DNA of 58,855 nt from Ramlibacter sp. (GTDB taxonomy: Bacteria > Pseudomonadota > Gammaproteobacteria > Burkholderiales > Burkholderiaceae_C): positions 1 through 58,855 of the forward strand of contig JAJTCN010000023.1 of the NCBI GenBank assembly GCA_021323335.1. The letters are read 5' to 3'. Below the pieces are notes generated by a model. It saw nothing but the letters and a program-made list of their open reading frames with translations. It did no database searches and was not told the origin of the DNA. Positions within the stretch are counted from its first letter, which is position 1; every line of letters starts with the position of its first letter. A program made the position numbers and the translations under genes. Positions 1 through 12,703 of this stretch are shown here, piece by piece.

Positions 1-99
1 CGAATCTTCAAGATGCGCCGCCGCAAGCACTACCAGAAGCACCAGGGCCATCGCCAGCAGTACACCGAACTGCAAATCGGTGACATCGCCGGCGCTTAA
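1..99 (+). CDS. rplU: 50S ribosomal protein L21, C-terminal part (5' end outside window)
   Basis: Only the last 32 codons are present, open at the left window edge and ending in TAA. The visible tail ([20 protein letters not shown], then a short stretch ending in IAGA) is the basic C-terminus of ribosomal protein L21, which binds 23S rRNA in the large subunit. It sits 15 bp upstream of rpmA, the normal rplU-rpmA arrangement, with a good ribosome binding site (AAGGAG) in the gap. The call rests on the C-terminal motif and the neighbour; the rest of the gene cannot be assessed. Confidence 0.93.
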   Translation, partial: RIFKMRRRKHYQKHQGHRQQYTELQIGDIAGA

Positions 100-114
100 G
101 AAGGAGCACAGGAA

Positions 115-2679
<2,565 letters not shown>

Positions 2680-2682
<3 letters not shown>

Positions 2683-2951
2683 GAGCCTGCGCGGCAGAGA
2701 GACGGGCCTGCGCCGGGGCTTGGAGCGTGCCAGGCTAGGCGCAGGCGACGCCGTGTAGTTCATCTACACAAGGAGCCTGTAACGACGCCTGGCGCGCTCC
2801 AAGCCCTGGCCCGAAGGGTTGGGCCGATAAGGGGGCGCATGCGTCGTTACGGTCACGGGTCAAGCCGGCCAGGCTTGACCCGCGCCCGCGCCTAGCCTGT
2901 GCCCCATTCTCGACCCAACGCAGGCCCGTCTCTCTGCCGCGCAGGCTCCTA
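2680..2951. repeat. 272-bp nested palindromic element between convergent genes
   Basis: The ends are a perfect 33-bp inverted repeat (2680-2712 and 2919-2951) starting TAGGAGCCTGCGCGG. Nested inside are CAGGCTAGGCGC / GCGCCTAGCCTG (2731-2742 / 2888-2899), a 20-bp pair with one mismatch (2716-2735 / 2787-2806), GTAACGACGC / GCGTCGTTAC (2779-2788 / 2841-2850), and small hairpins at 2753-2769, 2808-2825 and 2857-2881. No open reading frame fits. The TAG at each end is the stop codon of proB and of the CNP1-like gene. It probably works as a bidirectional terminator. The architecture (terminal repeats plus structured interior, no coding capacity) is also that of a miniature mobile element; no target duplication is obvious. 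Confidence 0.85.
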
Positions 2952-3452
2952 GCGCTTCTCGAACCGGTGTTCCGGCGGCGTGCGCAGGGAGCGCACGATC
3001 TCCGAGGCGGTGCCGCTGGGTCCGCGCCCCACGCAGGCGCCGTTGCGGGCGATCGACAGGCTGTGGCGCGAATTGGGGCGGCTGTGCAGCGGCTGCCATT
3101 GCGCATCACGCGCGGGCACCCATCCGCTGTCCGGGTTGTGGCGCGCGTACACCTTCACTTCCGCGGATTCGCAGCGCAGGCCTTCGTACAGGGCATTGAC
3201 GGCGCCGGTGGGGCTGGACGCGACCACCACGTAGCGCACGACGCCGTCCGCGCCGACGCTGACCGAAGCCGGATCCACGCCGAAGCGCAGCGAGATTCCG
3301 GACGGCATGTCGACTGCGACGAGGCCCTGGGTGCGCACGGCGGGTGGAGGCGGCGCCTCCACTTCCTTCCAGTCCGGGTTGGCGTCGGCGAGCTGGCCGA
3401 AAGACGGGGCGGCGGCGCAGGCGAATGCCAGCGCCAGGATCCTACGAAGCAT
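2949..3452 (-). CDS. CNP1-like family protein, predicted exported
   Basis: A 167-residue protein with an N-terminal signal sequence ([19 protein letters not shown], predicted cleavage before Gln20), so probably periplasmic. The body resembles the CNP1-like family known mainly from Burkholderiales and Neisseriales, whose function is not established. The pattern [11 protein letters not shown], then [37 protein letters not shown] and WVPA-WQPL fits that family. The ATG at 3452 is preferred over one 18 nt upstream because it places the signal peptide directly at the N-terminus and has a GGGA site; it overlaps the end of rppH by 11 nt. The stop codon is contributed by the flanking palindrome. Family call is from memory of conserved features. 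Confidence 0.75.
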   Translation of the reverse strand: MLRRILALAFACAAAPSFGQLADANPDWKEVEAPPPPAVRTQGLVAVDMPSGISLRFGVDPASVSVGADGVVRYVVVASSPTGAVNALYEGLRCESAEVKVYARHNPDSGWVPARDAQWQPLHSRPNSRHSLSIARNGACVGRGPSGTASEIVRSLRTPPEHRFEKR

Positions 3453-4086
3453 GTTTTCCCTTGATCGCATCCGGGTGGGCGCGGCCCTGTGGATTGGGCT
3501 CGAACGTGGCGCCGGGCGGAAGCTCCATGCCGGGGCCCGGCATGGCGTCGTGCGGCCCCTGCTCGCCGTCGCGCGTGCGCATGCCGCTGCGCAGGTAGCG
3601 ATTGCGGTGGTCGTTGCGCGGCAGGTAGCGCGCCAGTTCGCGCAGGGCCATCTCGTAGACGCCGCGCTTGAATTCCACCACCACGTCCAGCGGCACCCAG
3701 TAGTCGTTCCAGCGCCAGGCGTCGAACTCGGGGTGGTTGGTGGCGCGCAGGTTCAGGTTCCAGTCGTGGCCGGTCAGCTGCAGCAGGAACCAGATCTGCT
3801 TCTGCCCCTTGTAGTGGCCGCGGGCGTCGCGCCGGATGTAGCGCTCCGGCACTTCGTAGCGCAGCCAGTCGCGCGTGCGGGCGACGATGCGCACGTGATC
3901 CGGCATCAACCCGATTTCCTCGTGGAGTTCCCGGAACATGGCCTGCTCGGGGCTTTCGCCGCGGTCGATGCCGCCTTGCGGGAACTGCCAACTGTGCGTC
4001 CGGATGCGCTTGCCCCAGAACACCTGGTTTTTCTGGTTGAGCAGGATGATGCCGACGTTGGGCCTGAAGCCGTCCCGGTCCAGCAT
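3442..4086 (-). CDS. rppH: RNA pyrophosphohydrolase (Nudix hydrolase)
   Basis: RppH removes pyrophosphate from 5'-triphosphorylated mRNA, the step that primes RNase E decay; rne itself lies later in this window. The 214-residue protein begins [18 protein letters not shown], aligning with the E. coli RppH start. It carries the Nudix box at residues 38-60 ([20 protein letters not shown]) and WFLLQL and [12 protein letters not shown] motifs of the family. An in-frame TTG two codons upstream is possible but ATG is favoured by homology. The C-terminal 45 residues are Pro/Gly-rich and probably disordered. It is divergent from proS, with about 92 bp between start codons. Confidence 0.95.
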   Translation of the reverse strand: MLDRDGFRPNVGIILLNQKNQVFWGKRIRTHSWQFPQGGIDRGESPEQAMFRELHEEIGLMPDHVRIVARTRDWLRYEVPERYIRRDARGHYKGQKQIWFLLQLTGHDWNLNLRATNHPEFDAWRWNDYWVPLDVVVEFKRGVYEMALRELARYLPRNDHRNRYLRSGMRTRDGEQGPHDAMPGPGMELPPGATFEPNPQGRAHPDAIKGKHAS

Positions 4087-4178
4087 AATCAAACCTCAAA
4101 TCTTTGAACTGAGTTCATTATGCACGGCGGTCCCGCGTGCTGGAAGGGCTCGGTTTCCCCTCCTTCTTTTCCTGTTCC

Positions 4179-5923
<1,745 letters not shown>

Positions 5924-5924
<1 letters not shown>

Positions 5925-6598
5925 TGCGCCGCCGCTCGGTCCTGCTGCCGGCGCTGCTGGGGCCGGCGTCGTGGATGGCCGCCACGCCCGTGCATGCCGG
6001 CGGCCAGCTCGAGGAGCCGCTGGTGGACTCGGTGCGCACCGCGCTCAGCTCCGCCATCGCCAACAGCGCGCCGCCAATCCCGGACTTTCCGGACATCGAC
6101 GTGCGCCTGCGTTACCTGCGCTGGCTCGGCGCGATGAGCAATCGGCTGCGGCGGCGCAAGGTGGACTGGACCGAGCGCAAGGAATTCCTGCAGACCGTCT
6201 GGTACGAGAGCCGCCGCGCCGGGCTGGACACCGGGCTGGTGCTGGGGTTGATCCAGGTGGAGAGCGCGTTCCGCAAGTTCGCGGTGAGCCCGGTGGGCGC
6301 GCGCGGCTACATGCAGGTGATGCCGTTCTGGACGCGTGTCATCGGCAACGGGGACCCGTCCGTGCTGTTCCACATGCAGACCAACCTGCGCTTCGGCTGC
6401 GTGATCCTGCGGCACTACATCGACCGCGAGCGCGGCGACCTGTACATGGCGCTGGGCCGCTACAACGGCAGCCGCGGGCGGCCGCAGTATCCGAATGCGG
6501 TGTTCGCCGCGGCGAAGACCTGGGAGTGGAAGGAAACCGGGCCGACGCCGGCGTCGCCGGTGCCCGGCGTGCCGCCGGAGCGCGTGCCGGGGGGATGA
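5924..6598 (+). CDS. Lytic transglycosylase, SLT domain, exported
   Basis: A 224-residue murein-cleaving enzyme with an N-terminal signal sequence (MRRRSVLLPALLG, A-rich up to about residue 26), so periplasmic. The SLT/GEWL domain starts near residue 85: catalytic Glu113 in GLIQVESAFRKFAVSP, then SPVGARGYMQVMP (122-134), NLRFGCVILRHYI and RYNGS (179-183), the standard motif order. The C-terminal 25 residues are Pro-rich. It overlaps proS by 1 nt and should be co-transcribed with it, an arrangement I know from other Burkholderiales. No LysM or other binding domain is seen. Confidence 0.92.
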
Positions 6599-6602
6599 GA
6601 AC

Positions 6603-6680
6603 GGCGGGGTTCGCGTTCGCGAAACCCGCCCTACGGATGACCCGCTTGCGTAGGGTGGGTTGCGCGAAGCGCACCCCACC
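6603..6680. repeat. Double hairpin (copy 1 of GTAGG/GGGTTGCGCG palindrome family)
   Basis: The first hairpin, 6603-6630, is GGCGGG-G-TTCGCG / CGCGAA-A-CCCGCC with one mismatch. The second, 6650-6680, reads GTAGGGTGGGTTGCGCG followed by AAGCGCACCCCACC, folding GGTGGG onto CCCACC. The stretch from 6622 to 6680 matches 56753-56811 in order and sequence, so the two loci share a dispersed palindromic repeat. Both copies lie between convergent genes and probably act as bidirectional terminators. Confidence 0.75.
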
Positions 6681-6686
6681 GGTACG

Positions 6687-7685
6687 TCACTGCACGAACC
6701 CCATCTTCGTCTTGTTGCCCCCGCACTTGGGCAGGTCATCGGCCTGCAGGGTGCCGCGGTGCGCCAGGCGCGCATTGCCGAAGCCGGTCATGAGCGCACG
6801 GCGCATCTCGCGCGGCGCCAGTTCGGCCAGGCAGTCCAGCACGTCGTCCTCGGGCTCGGCGTCGAAGCGGCTGCCCCAGCCGTGCTGGCCGCGGATCGAT
6901 GCATACATGTTGCGGGCGATGGTGCGGGCCTGGTCCAGCGACGGCGCGTCGATCTCGAACACGTTCATGCGGTTGAGGATCGGCTCGGGGATGCAGCGGT
7001 CGTCGTTGGCCGTCATGATCCAGATCACCTGGCTGGCGTCGATCGCCACCTCGGCGAATTCGTCCATGAAGGTCTGCGCGGTATCGTGCTCCAGCAGGCT
7101 GTAGAGGGAGCCCAGCGGGTCGTACTGCGCGTCGGCGCTGGCCTTGTCGATCTCGTCCACCACCAGCACCGGGTTGGCGTACTGGCCGTCCACCAGCGCT
7201 TCGAACACCTTGCCCGGCTTGGCGCCCTTCCACTGCGAGGAGGCGCCGGACAGCAGCCAGCCGGCCGTCATGGAGCTCATGGGGACGAGGCTCATGCCGG
7301 TGCCCAGCAGCTCGGCCAGTTGCCGCGCGAAGTGGGTCTTGCCGATGCCGGGCGGGCCCAGCAGCAGCATGGGCGTGATCTCGATGCCGTCGCCGGAGTC
7401 CTGCGACAGCGCCACGTGGCGCTTCACGTCGTCCAGCGCGTCGGCGAAGTTGGGCAGTTGCTCGTACAGGTCGGCCATCTCGGGGACACCGCTGGGCTTG
7501 ACCTGGAAGCGGTCGGGGCCGCGCTCGAGCATGCGCTCATAGGTGGCGCGCAGGTTCTCGTGTTCGCGCGCGGCGAGCTTGGCGAGCTTGCGCTCGACAT
7601 CGTGGGGGCGAAAGACGCTGCGCAGGTTGGCGATGGGCAATTTCAGGCCCTGGCCCTGCGGAACGAGGCTGCGTGACGTGTCCAT
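6687..7685 (-). CDS. AAA family ATPase, Lon-like ATPase module without protease domain
   Basis: A 332-residue cytoplasmic ATPase. Walker A is GPPGIGKT (110-117), Walker B VLVVDEID (173-180), and sensor 1 is the MTAND at 225-229. The text around Walker B (NPVLVVDEIDKASAD, then DPLGSLYSLLEHD) is very close to the AAA module of Lon, but neither the Lon N-domain nor the Ser-Lys protease domain is present. The ATG at 7685 has an AAGGAG site 8 nt upstream. It is convergent with the transglycosylase and stands apart from grxD by 176 bp. Substrate unknown; chaperone-like remodelling is an inference. Confidence 0.85.
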   Translation of the reverse strand: MDTSRSLVPQGQGLKLPIANLRSVFRPHDVERKLAKLAAREHENLRATYERMLERGPDRFQVKPSGVPEMADLYEQLPNFADALDDVKRHVALSQDSGDGIEITPMLLLGPPGIGKTHFARQLAELLGTGMSLVPMSSMTAGWLLSGASSQWKGAKPGKVFEALVDGQYANPVLVVDEIDKASADAQYDPLGSLYSLLEHDTAQTFMDEFAEVAIDASQVIWIMTANDDRCIPEPILNRMNVFEIDAPSLDQARTIARNMYASIRGQHGWGSRFDAEPEDDVLDCLAELAPREMRRALMTGFGNARLAHRGTLQADDLPKCGGNKTKMGFVQ

Positions 7686-7833
7686 CTGCCACTCCTTCAA
7701 CGACTTTGGATGATTCCAGCATAGGCCGTGCCAGCGGGCAACGAATGGCTGCGCTGGCGCACGCGCCTGTCGGCTGGAGTCGACAGAGAAGGAGGGAAGA
7801 AGGCTGCTGGCAGCCGGGGAACGAGAGTGCTGA

Positions 7834-7856
7834 TCCCGGCGCACGCAGCGCCGGGA
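7834..7856 (-). terminator. Hairpin downstream of grxD
   Basis: TCCCGGCGC (7834-7842), loop ACGCA, GCGCCGGGA (7848-7856): a perfect 9-bp stem 5 bp beyond the grxD stop. No long U-run follows on the minus strand, so termination may be partial or Rho-assisted. The remaining sequence up to 7685 shows nothing else clear. Confidence 0.55.
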
Positions 7857-7861
7857 GGGGC

Positions 7862-8191
7862 TCAGGCTTGCGGGTTGCTGCCCAGGACCTGCTGCAGTTC
7901 ACCGCTCTGGTACATCTCCATCATGATGTCCGAGCCGCCGACGAATTCGCCGCGAACATAAAGCTGCGGGATGGTCGGCCAGTTGCTGTATTCCTTGATG
8001 CCCTGGCGGATGCCGTCGTCCTCGAGCACGTTGACGGTCTTCAACTGCTTGGGATCGACGCCGCAGGCCTTCAGGATCTGGATGGCCCGGCCCGAGAAGC
8101 CGCACATGGGAAAGCTGGCGTTGCCCTTCATGAACAGCAGGATCTCGCTGTTCTTGACGAGTTCGTCGATGCGTTGCTGGTCGTCGCTCAT
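7862..8191 (-). CDS. grxD: Monothiol glutaredoxin, Grx4 type
   Basis: A 109-residue monothiol glutaredoxin. The active site CGFS is at 30-33 in a context (MKGNASFPMCGFSGRAIQIL) diagnostic of the Grx4/Grx5 class, which binds [2Fe-2S] clusters with glutathione and BolA partners and takes part in iron-sulfur trafficking rather than disulfide reduction. WPTIPQLYVRGEFVGG (71-86) is the glutathione-binding region. The ATG at 8191 has an AGGAGAATCACC leader. It lies 47 bp downstream of prmC on the same strand and probably belongs to the hemA-prfA-prmC-grxD run. Confidence 0.96.
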   Translation of the reverse strand: MSDDQQRIDELVKNSEILLFMKGNASFPMCGFSGRAIQILKACGVDPKQLKTVNVLEDDGIRQGIKEYSNWPTIPQLYVRGEFVGGSDIMMEMYQSGELQQVLGSNPQA

Positions 8192-8237
8192 GGTGATTCT
8201 CCTGGGCTGGCTGGTCCTGCCCTCACGTTGGGTTCGA

Positions 8238-9059
8238 TTATCCCAGTTCAAGCCGGCGCCCGCCGGAACAGCGGGCGATGCCCGCCAGGTCGTCGCGGCT
8301 GGCCACCTCCGTGAAGCCCGCCGCGGCGAGCAGCGCCCGGACCGCCGGCGCCTGGTCGTGGCCGTGCTCCAGCAACAGCCAGCCGCCCGGGCGCAGGTGG
8401 GCCGGCGCCGCCGCGACGATGGCGCGCAGGTCGTCCAGCCCTTCGGGGCCGGCCGCCAGCGCCGACAGCGGCTCGTGGTGCAGGCTCTGCAGGTGCGGGT
8501 CCGCGGCCGCCACGTACGGCGGATTGCCGACCACCAGGTCGTAGACCCCCGCGCCTTCCAGCCAGTGGGCCTGCCGGAAGGCGACGGGCAGCCCCAGCCG
8601 CCGTGCGTTGCCGCCGGCGACGGCCAGGGCGTCCGCGCTGCGGTCCACCGCCTCGACCTGCGCATCCGGGCGCGCGGACTGGATCGCCAGGGCGATGGCG
8701 CCGCTGCCGGTGCCCAGGTCGACGACGCGCGGGGACGGGGTGTCGCGCAGCACCGCCAGCGCCCACTCCACCAGGGTCTCGGTGTCGGGCCGGGGCACCA
8801 GCACCCGGGCGTCGACGGCGAGCGGCAGCCCGAAGAATTCCTTCTCGCCGGTGAGATAGGCGAGGGGCTCGCCGTCCGCCCGCCGGCCGCACAGGGCCGC
8901 ATAGCTTTGCCAGCCGGAATCGCCCAGGACATCGTCGTCGTGCGCGATCAGCCAGCCGCGGTCCCCGGCCGGCCGGCCCAGCACGTGCAGCAGCAGCAGT
9001 TGCGCGTCCAGCCGCGCCACGCCCAGCGTGGCGGCCCGCGCCAGCGCGTCACGCAGCAT
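8238..9059 (-). CDS. prmC: Peptide chain release factor N5-glutamine methyltransferase
   Basis: PrmC methylates the Gln of the GGQ motif in RF1 and RF2 using SAM. The 273-residue protein has an N-terminal helical release-factor-binding domain, then a Rossmann methyltransferase domain with SAM motif DLGTGSG (114-120) and the catalytic NPPY (179-182). The flanking VPRPDTETLVEWAL is also typical. The start codon overlaps the prfA stop by 1 nt (TGATG), so the modifying enzyme is coupled to its substrate, the usual prfA-prmC pair. Confidence 0.96.
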   Translation of the reverse strand: MLRDALARAATLGVARLDAQLLLLHVLGRPAGDRGWLIAHDDDVLGDSGWQSYAALCGRRADGEPLAYLTGEKEFFGLPLAVDARVLVPRPDTETLVEWALAVLRDTPSPRVVDLGTGSGAIALAIQSARPDAQVEAVDRSADALAVAGGNARRLGLPVAFRQAHWLEGAGVYDLVVGNPPYVAAADPHLQSLHHEPLSALAAGPEGLDDLRAIVAAAPAHLRPGGWLLLEHGHDQAPAVRALLAAAGFTEVASRDDLAGIARCSGGRRLELG

Positions 9060-10156
9060 CACTGGCGCGCGGCCCCCATGCCGACCTCGAGTTCCTCGAG
9101 CTGCTCGGCCCGGCGCGCCAGCAGCAGCGCCTGGATCACTTCGTCGATGTCGCCTTCCATCACCGCTCCCAGCTTGTACAGCGTCAGGTTGATGCGGTGG
9201 TCCGTCATGCGCCCCTGCGGGAAGTTGTAGGTGCGGATGCGGTCGGAGCGGTCGCCGCTGCCGATCAGGCCCTTGCGGGTGGCGGCTTCCCTGGCGGCGC
9301 GTTCGGAGCGCTCCTTCTCCTGGATGCGCGCCGCCAGCACCTGCATGGCCTTGGCCTTGTTGCGGTGCTGCGAGCGGTCGTCCTGGCACTCCGCCACGAT
9401 GCCCGTGGGCAGGTGCGTGATGCGCACCGCGGAGTCGGTCTTGTTGACGTGCTGGCCGCCGGCGCCGGAGGCCCGGTAGGTGTCGATGCGCAGGTCGGCG
9501 GGACTGATCTGCACGGCCGCGGCCTCGTCGGGCTCCGCCAGCGCGGCGACGGTGCAGGCGCTGGTGTGGATGCGGCCCTGGTTCTCGGTGGCCGGCACGC
9601 GCTGCACGCGGTGGCCGCCGGACTCGAACTTCAGGCGGCCATAGGCGCCGTCGCCGACCACGCGGACCACCACTTCCTTGTAGCCGCCGACCTCGCCCTC
9701 GCTTTCGCTGACGATCTCGGTGCGCCAGCCCTGGCGTTCGGCGTAGCGCGTGTACATGCGCAGCAGGTCGCCGGCGAACAGCGCCGATTCGTCGCCGCCG
9801 GTGCCGGCGCGGATTTCCAGGAAGGTGTTGCGGACGTCGTCGGGGTCCTTGGGCAGCAACAGGGCCTGCAGTTCCGCCTCCAGCGCGGGCAGTTCCTGCT
9901 CCAGCGCGGCGACCTCCTCGCGCGCCATCTCGGCCATCTCGGGGTCTGCCAGCATCTCGCGCGCCTGCGCGAGGGCGCTTTCGCACCGCAGGAAGCGCTG
10001 GAACACGCCGTTGACGTGGCTCACCTCCGCGTGCTCCCGCGTGATCTCGCGGTAGCGCGCCATGTCGTTCACCACCTCGGGCTGCGCGAGGAAGAAGTCG
10101 AGCTCCTGCAGGCGGACCGGGAAGCGTTCTAGTTGTTGTCGGAGGAAGGGTTTCAC
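9059..10156 (-). CDS. prfA: Peptide chain release factor 1
   Basis: RF1 reads UAA/UAG and triggers peptide release. In the 365-residue protein the codon-recognition tripeptide PAT lies at 188-190 and GGQ at 233-235 ([16 protein letters not shown]). The GTG at 10156 is chosen as start because it gives [12 protein letters not shown], the normal RF1 N-terminus. Any longer reading would translate through the CGCAAAAG repeat hairpin at 10170-10263. It is followed by prmC with a 1-nt overlap and preceded by hemA, matching the conserved hemA-prfA-prmC order. Confidence 0.97.
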   Translation of the reverse strand: MKPFLRQQLERFPVRLQELDFFLAQPEVVNDMARYREITREHAEVSHVNGVFQRFLRCESALAQAREMLADPEMAEMAREEVAALEQELPALEAELQALLLPKDPDDVRNTFLEIRAGTGGDESALFAGDLLRMYTRYAERQGWRTEIVSESEGEVGGYKEVVVRVVGDGAYGRLKFESGGHRVQRVPATENQGRIHTSACTVAALAEPDEAAAVQISPADLRIDTYRASGAGGQHVNKTDSAVRITHLPTGIVAECQDDRSQHRNKAKAMQVLAARIQEKERSERAAREAATRKGLIGSGDRSDRIRTYNFPQGRMTDHRINLTLYKLGAVMEGDIDEVIQALLLARRAEQLEELEVGMGAARQ

Positions 10157-10169
10157 GGGAACCGGGGAA

Positions 10170-10263
10170 GGACGCAAAAGACGCAAAAAGGGGAGACCGA
10201 AAATCGCAAAAGGAATTCGGATGTCCTTTTGCGACTTTTGCGTGCTTTTGCGCCCTTTGCGTA
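10170..10263. repeat. CGCAAAAG-type inverted-repeat hairpin, copy A
   Basis: The left arm carries GGACGCAAAAGACGCAAAAA and later TCGCAAAAGGA (10170-10213). The right arm carries TCCTTTTGCGACTTTTGCG, CTTTTGCG and CCCTTTGCGT (10224-10263) in inverted order, giving a long imperfect stem. It fills the 136-bp gap between hemA and prfA. A second copy with better pairing is at 16049-16154. Composition (A/T-rich units in high-GC flanks) contrasts with the surroundings. A role as terminator or mRNA-processing hairpin is inferred. Confidence 0.75.
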
Positions 10264-10292
10264 GAAAAGGAAGCCGCACGCCACGGTCGTCG

Positions 10293-11564
10293 CTAACGCT
10301 CCTTGCGAAGGAAGAAGTGCTCGATGGCCTGCGTGGCGCGCTGGCGCGCTTCGGCGTCGCCTGTGCGCAGTTCGGCCATGGGGCCGTGCAGCATCTTCTG
10401 GGTGAGGCCGCGCGACAGGGCCTCCAGCACCGCGTCGACGTCCTCGCCCTTGGCCAGCATCCGGCGGGCGCGGGCCAGTTCGACCGCGCGCCACTCGTCC
10501 GTCTGCGACTGCAGCTGCTGGATCAGCGGAACGGCCGTGCGCTGGTCCATCCAGTGCACGAAGCTCTGCACGCCGGCGTCGATGATCGCCTCGGCCTGCG
10601 CCACGGCCGCCTGCCGGTTGGCATGGCCGCTCTGCACGACGTGCGCCAGGTCGTCCACCGTGTACAGGTAGACGTCCTCCAGCTCCTTGACCTCCGGCTC
10701 GATGTCGCGCGGAACGGCCAGGTCGACCATGAACATCGGACGGTGCTTGCGCGCCTTCAGCGCGCGCTCGACGGCGCCCAGCCCGATGATGGGCAGCTGG
10801 CTGGCCGTGGAGCTGACCACGATGTCGAACTCGTGCAGCCGCGTCGGCAGGTCCGCCAGCCGCATCGTCTCGGCGCCGAAGCGCCCGGCCAGCTTCTCGC
10901 CGCGCTCCAGGGTGCGGTTGGCGATGGCGATGCCCTTGGGGCTGCGGGCGGCGAAATGGGTCGCCGCCAGCTCGATCATCTCGCCGGCGCCGACGAACAG
11001 CACCTTCACGCGCGTGAGGTCCTCGAACAGCTGCGCCGCCAGCCGCACCGCCGCGGCCGACATGCTGATGGAATGCGCGCCGATCTCGGTGGAGGTGCGC
11101 ACTTCCTTGGCCACGGCGAAGGAGCGCTGGAACAGCTGGTTCAGGGTGGAGCCCAGCGCGCCGGCTTCCTCCGCCACCCGCACCGCGTCCTTGAGCTGGC
11201 CGAGGATCTGCGCTTCGCCCAGCACCATGGAGTCGAGCCCGCTGGCCACGCGGAAGGCATGGCGCGCGACGCTGGCGTCGTGCAGGGCATAGGAGTGGCT
11301 GCGCAGCAACGCCGGGTTCACCTGGCCGGACTGCGCCAGCCATTCCACCGTGGTGTCGATCTCGTTCTGCGCGCCGGCACAGTAGATCTCCGTGCGGTTG
11401 CAGGTGGACAGGATGGCGGCCTCGGGCTGGCGGCCCAGCCGGTTGCCGACGTCCGTGCGCAGCGAGTGCAGCGTGGGGGCGATCTGGTCGAGCGCGAACG
11501 CGAACCGGCCCCGCAGATCCAGCGGAGCGGTCGTGTGGTTGATGCCCAATGCCCAGACTGCCAT
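10293..11564 (-). CDS. hemA: Glutamyl-tRNA reductase
   Basis: The first committed enzyme of C5-pathway tetrapyrrole synthesis, reducing Glu-tRNA to glutamate-1-semialdehyde with NADPH. In the 423-residue protein the catalytic Cys55 lies in [26 protein letters not shown] (109-123) is the substrate-domain signature, and GAGEM (192-196) begins the NADPH-binding domain. A C-terminal helical dimerisation domain follows. No Shine-Dalgarno precedes the ATG; instead a perfect TATAAT ends 8 nt before it. The other hem genes in the window (hemCDXY) are about 15 kb away. Heme feedback through the N-terminus is known in enterics but cannot be judged here. Confidence 0.97.
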   Translation of the reverse strand: MAVWALGINHTTAPLDLRGRFAFALDQIAPTLHSLRTDVGNRLGRQPEAAILSTCNRTEIYCAGAQNEIDTTVEWLAQSGQVNPALLRSHSYALHDASVARHAFRVASGLDSMVLGEAQILGQLKDAVRVAEEAGALGSTLNQLFQRSFAVAKEVRTSTEIGAHSISMSAAAVRLAAQLFEDLTRVKVLFVGAGEMIELAATHFAARSPKGIAIANRTLERGEKLAGRFGAETMRLADLPTRLHEFDIVVSSTASQLPIIGLGAVERALKARKHRPMFMVDLAVPRDIEPEVKELEDVYLYTVDDLAHVVQSGHANRQAAVAQAEAIIDAGVQSFVHWMDQRTAVPLIQQLQSQTDEWRAVELARARRMLAKGEDVDAVLEALSRGLTQKMLHGPMAELRTGDAEARQRATQAIEHFFLRKER

Positions 11565-11571
11565 GGCGCCG

Positions 11572-11577
11572 ATTATA
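11572..11577 (-). promoter_or_regulatory. TATAAT -10 element immediately upstream of hemA
   Basis: On the minus strand TATAAT occupies 11577-11572 and the hemA ATG begins 8 nt later, at 11564. A transcript initiated at the usual distance would start at or within a few bases of the start codon. The -35 region is poor (no TTGACA-like hexamer at 16-18 bp), so the element is a candidate only. Confidence 0.45.
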
Positions 11578-11640
11578 AAATTCGATCCAGATCAAGCACT
11601 TGAGACTTCGATATTCCCACTTGAGCTGGATCAACCGCCT

Positions 11641-11916
11641 TTGAACCCCCTCGATTTCCTCGTCCACCTGCTCAGCTTCGCCGCGCCGGCGCTGGCCGTC
11701 GCCGTCCTCGTCGCCCTGGGCGCGCGCCTCGTCATGCCGGGGGCCCGGCGCCCCGGGTGGTGGGCCTCGCTGCTGGCCAATTCGGTCACCGGGGTGCTGG
11801 TGCTGGCCGCCGGGCTCTGGTGGTTCGGCCGGGACGGGAAAATGGCGACTTATGCCGCCCTCGTCGTGGCGGTTGCAACAGCCCAATGGCTGGTGGGCCG
11901 CGCCTGGCGCTCCTGA
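11641..11916 (+). CDS. Small hydrophobic membrane protein, unknown function
   Basis: A 91-residue protein starting with TTG (LNPLDFLVHLL). It has three hydrophobic stretches: about 5-26 (FLVHLLSFAAPALAVAVLV), 42-60 (SLLANSVTGVLVLAAGLWWF) and 69-84 (YAALVVAVATAQWLVG), so probably a three-helix inner-membrane protein. An in-frame ATG at 11563 would extend it across the divergent hemA promoter and is disfavoured. I do not recognise a named family. It lies 10 bp upstream of yaaA and is likely co-transcribed with yaaA, the oxygenase gene and queF. Confidence 0.65.
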   Translation: MNPLDFLVHLLSFAAPALAVAVLVALGARLVMPGARRPGWWASLLANSVTGVLVLAAGLWWFGRDGKMATYAALVVAVATAQWLVGRAWRS

Positions 11917-11926
11917 ACCCCACCCG

Positions 11927-12703
11927 ATGCTGTTCCTGCTTTCTCCCGCCAAGACCCTCGATTACCAGTCGCCCCTGCCGCCGCTGCCCCACACGTTGCC
12001 GGCCTTCCCGGACGATTCCGCCCGGCTGATCGAGGTGTTGCGGCGCAAGTCGCCGCGCCAGCTGGCCACGCTGATGGACATCTCCGACCCGTTGGCGGCG
12101 CTGAACGCGGCCCGCTACGAGGCCTGGTCGCCCAAGTTCACCGAACGCAACGCCCGCCAGGCCGTGCTGGCCTTCGACGGCGACGTCTACGACGGGCTGC
12201 AGGCCCGCAACCTGGCGCCGGCGGACCTGGACTGGGCGCAGCAGCACCTGCGCATCCTCAGCGGCCTGTACGGCGTGCTGCGGCCGCTGGACTGGATGCA
12301 GCCCTACCGGCTGGAGATGGGCACGGCGCTCAAGGTGGGCGGCAAGCCCAACCTCTATCGCTACTGGGGCAGCCGCATCGCCGAGCACCTGAACGCCACG
12401 CTGGCGGCCGACAAGACCCCGGTGGTCATCAACCTGGCGTCGCAGGAATACTTCAAGGCGGTCGACCGCGAGGCCCTCAAGGCGCGCGTGGTCGACATCG
12501 TGTTCGAGGAATGGAAGCCCGGCGGCTGGAAGATCGTGAGTTTTTCCGCCAAGAAGGCGCGCGGGCTGATGGCGCGGTATGCCATCATGAAGCGGGTCGA
12601 AACGCCTCGCAGGCTGGAAGCTTTCGACCTCGAGGGCTATGCCTTCGACCCCGCGGCCTCGCAGCCCGAGCGGCTGGTGTTCAGGCGAAGGACGGAACCA
12701 TGA
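11927..12703 (+). CDS. yaaA: Peroxide stress protein YaaA (UPF0246)
   Basis: A 258-residue cytoplasmic protein, the same length as E. coli YaaA. YaaA is an OxyR-regulated protein that limits intracellular iron and protects DNA during hydrogen peroxide stress. The family landmarks are present: [13 protein letters not shown] at the start, [45 protein letters not shown], and [11 protein letters not shown]. Its TGA overlaps the ATG of the next gene (ATGA). Pairing with a 2-oxoglutarate/Fe(II) oxygenase downstream is compatible with an iron or oxidative-stress context, but that link is inference. Confidence 0.95.
   Translation: MLFLLSPAKTLDYQSPLPPLPHTLPAFPDDSARLIEVLRRKSPRQLATLMDISDPLAALNAARYEAWSPKFTERNARQAVLAFDGDVYDGLQARNLAPADLDWAQQHLRILSGLYGVLRPLDWMQPYRLEMGTALKVGGKPNLYRYWGSRIAEHLNATLAADKTPVVINLASQEYFKAVDREALKARVVDIVFEEWKPGGWKIVSFSAKKARGLMARYAIMKRVETPRRLEAFDLEGYAFDPAASQPERLVFRRRTEP

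Noticed and set aside
2735..3109. ORFs covering the palindrome at 2680-2951
   Set aside because: They exist only because of the repeat and carry no domain; inverted-repeat structure explains the sequence better.
10157..10279. N-terminal extension of prfA through the CGCAAAAG repeat
   Set aside because: It would add 41 residues never seen in RF1; the GTG at 10156 gives the conserved start.
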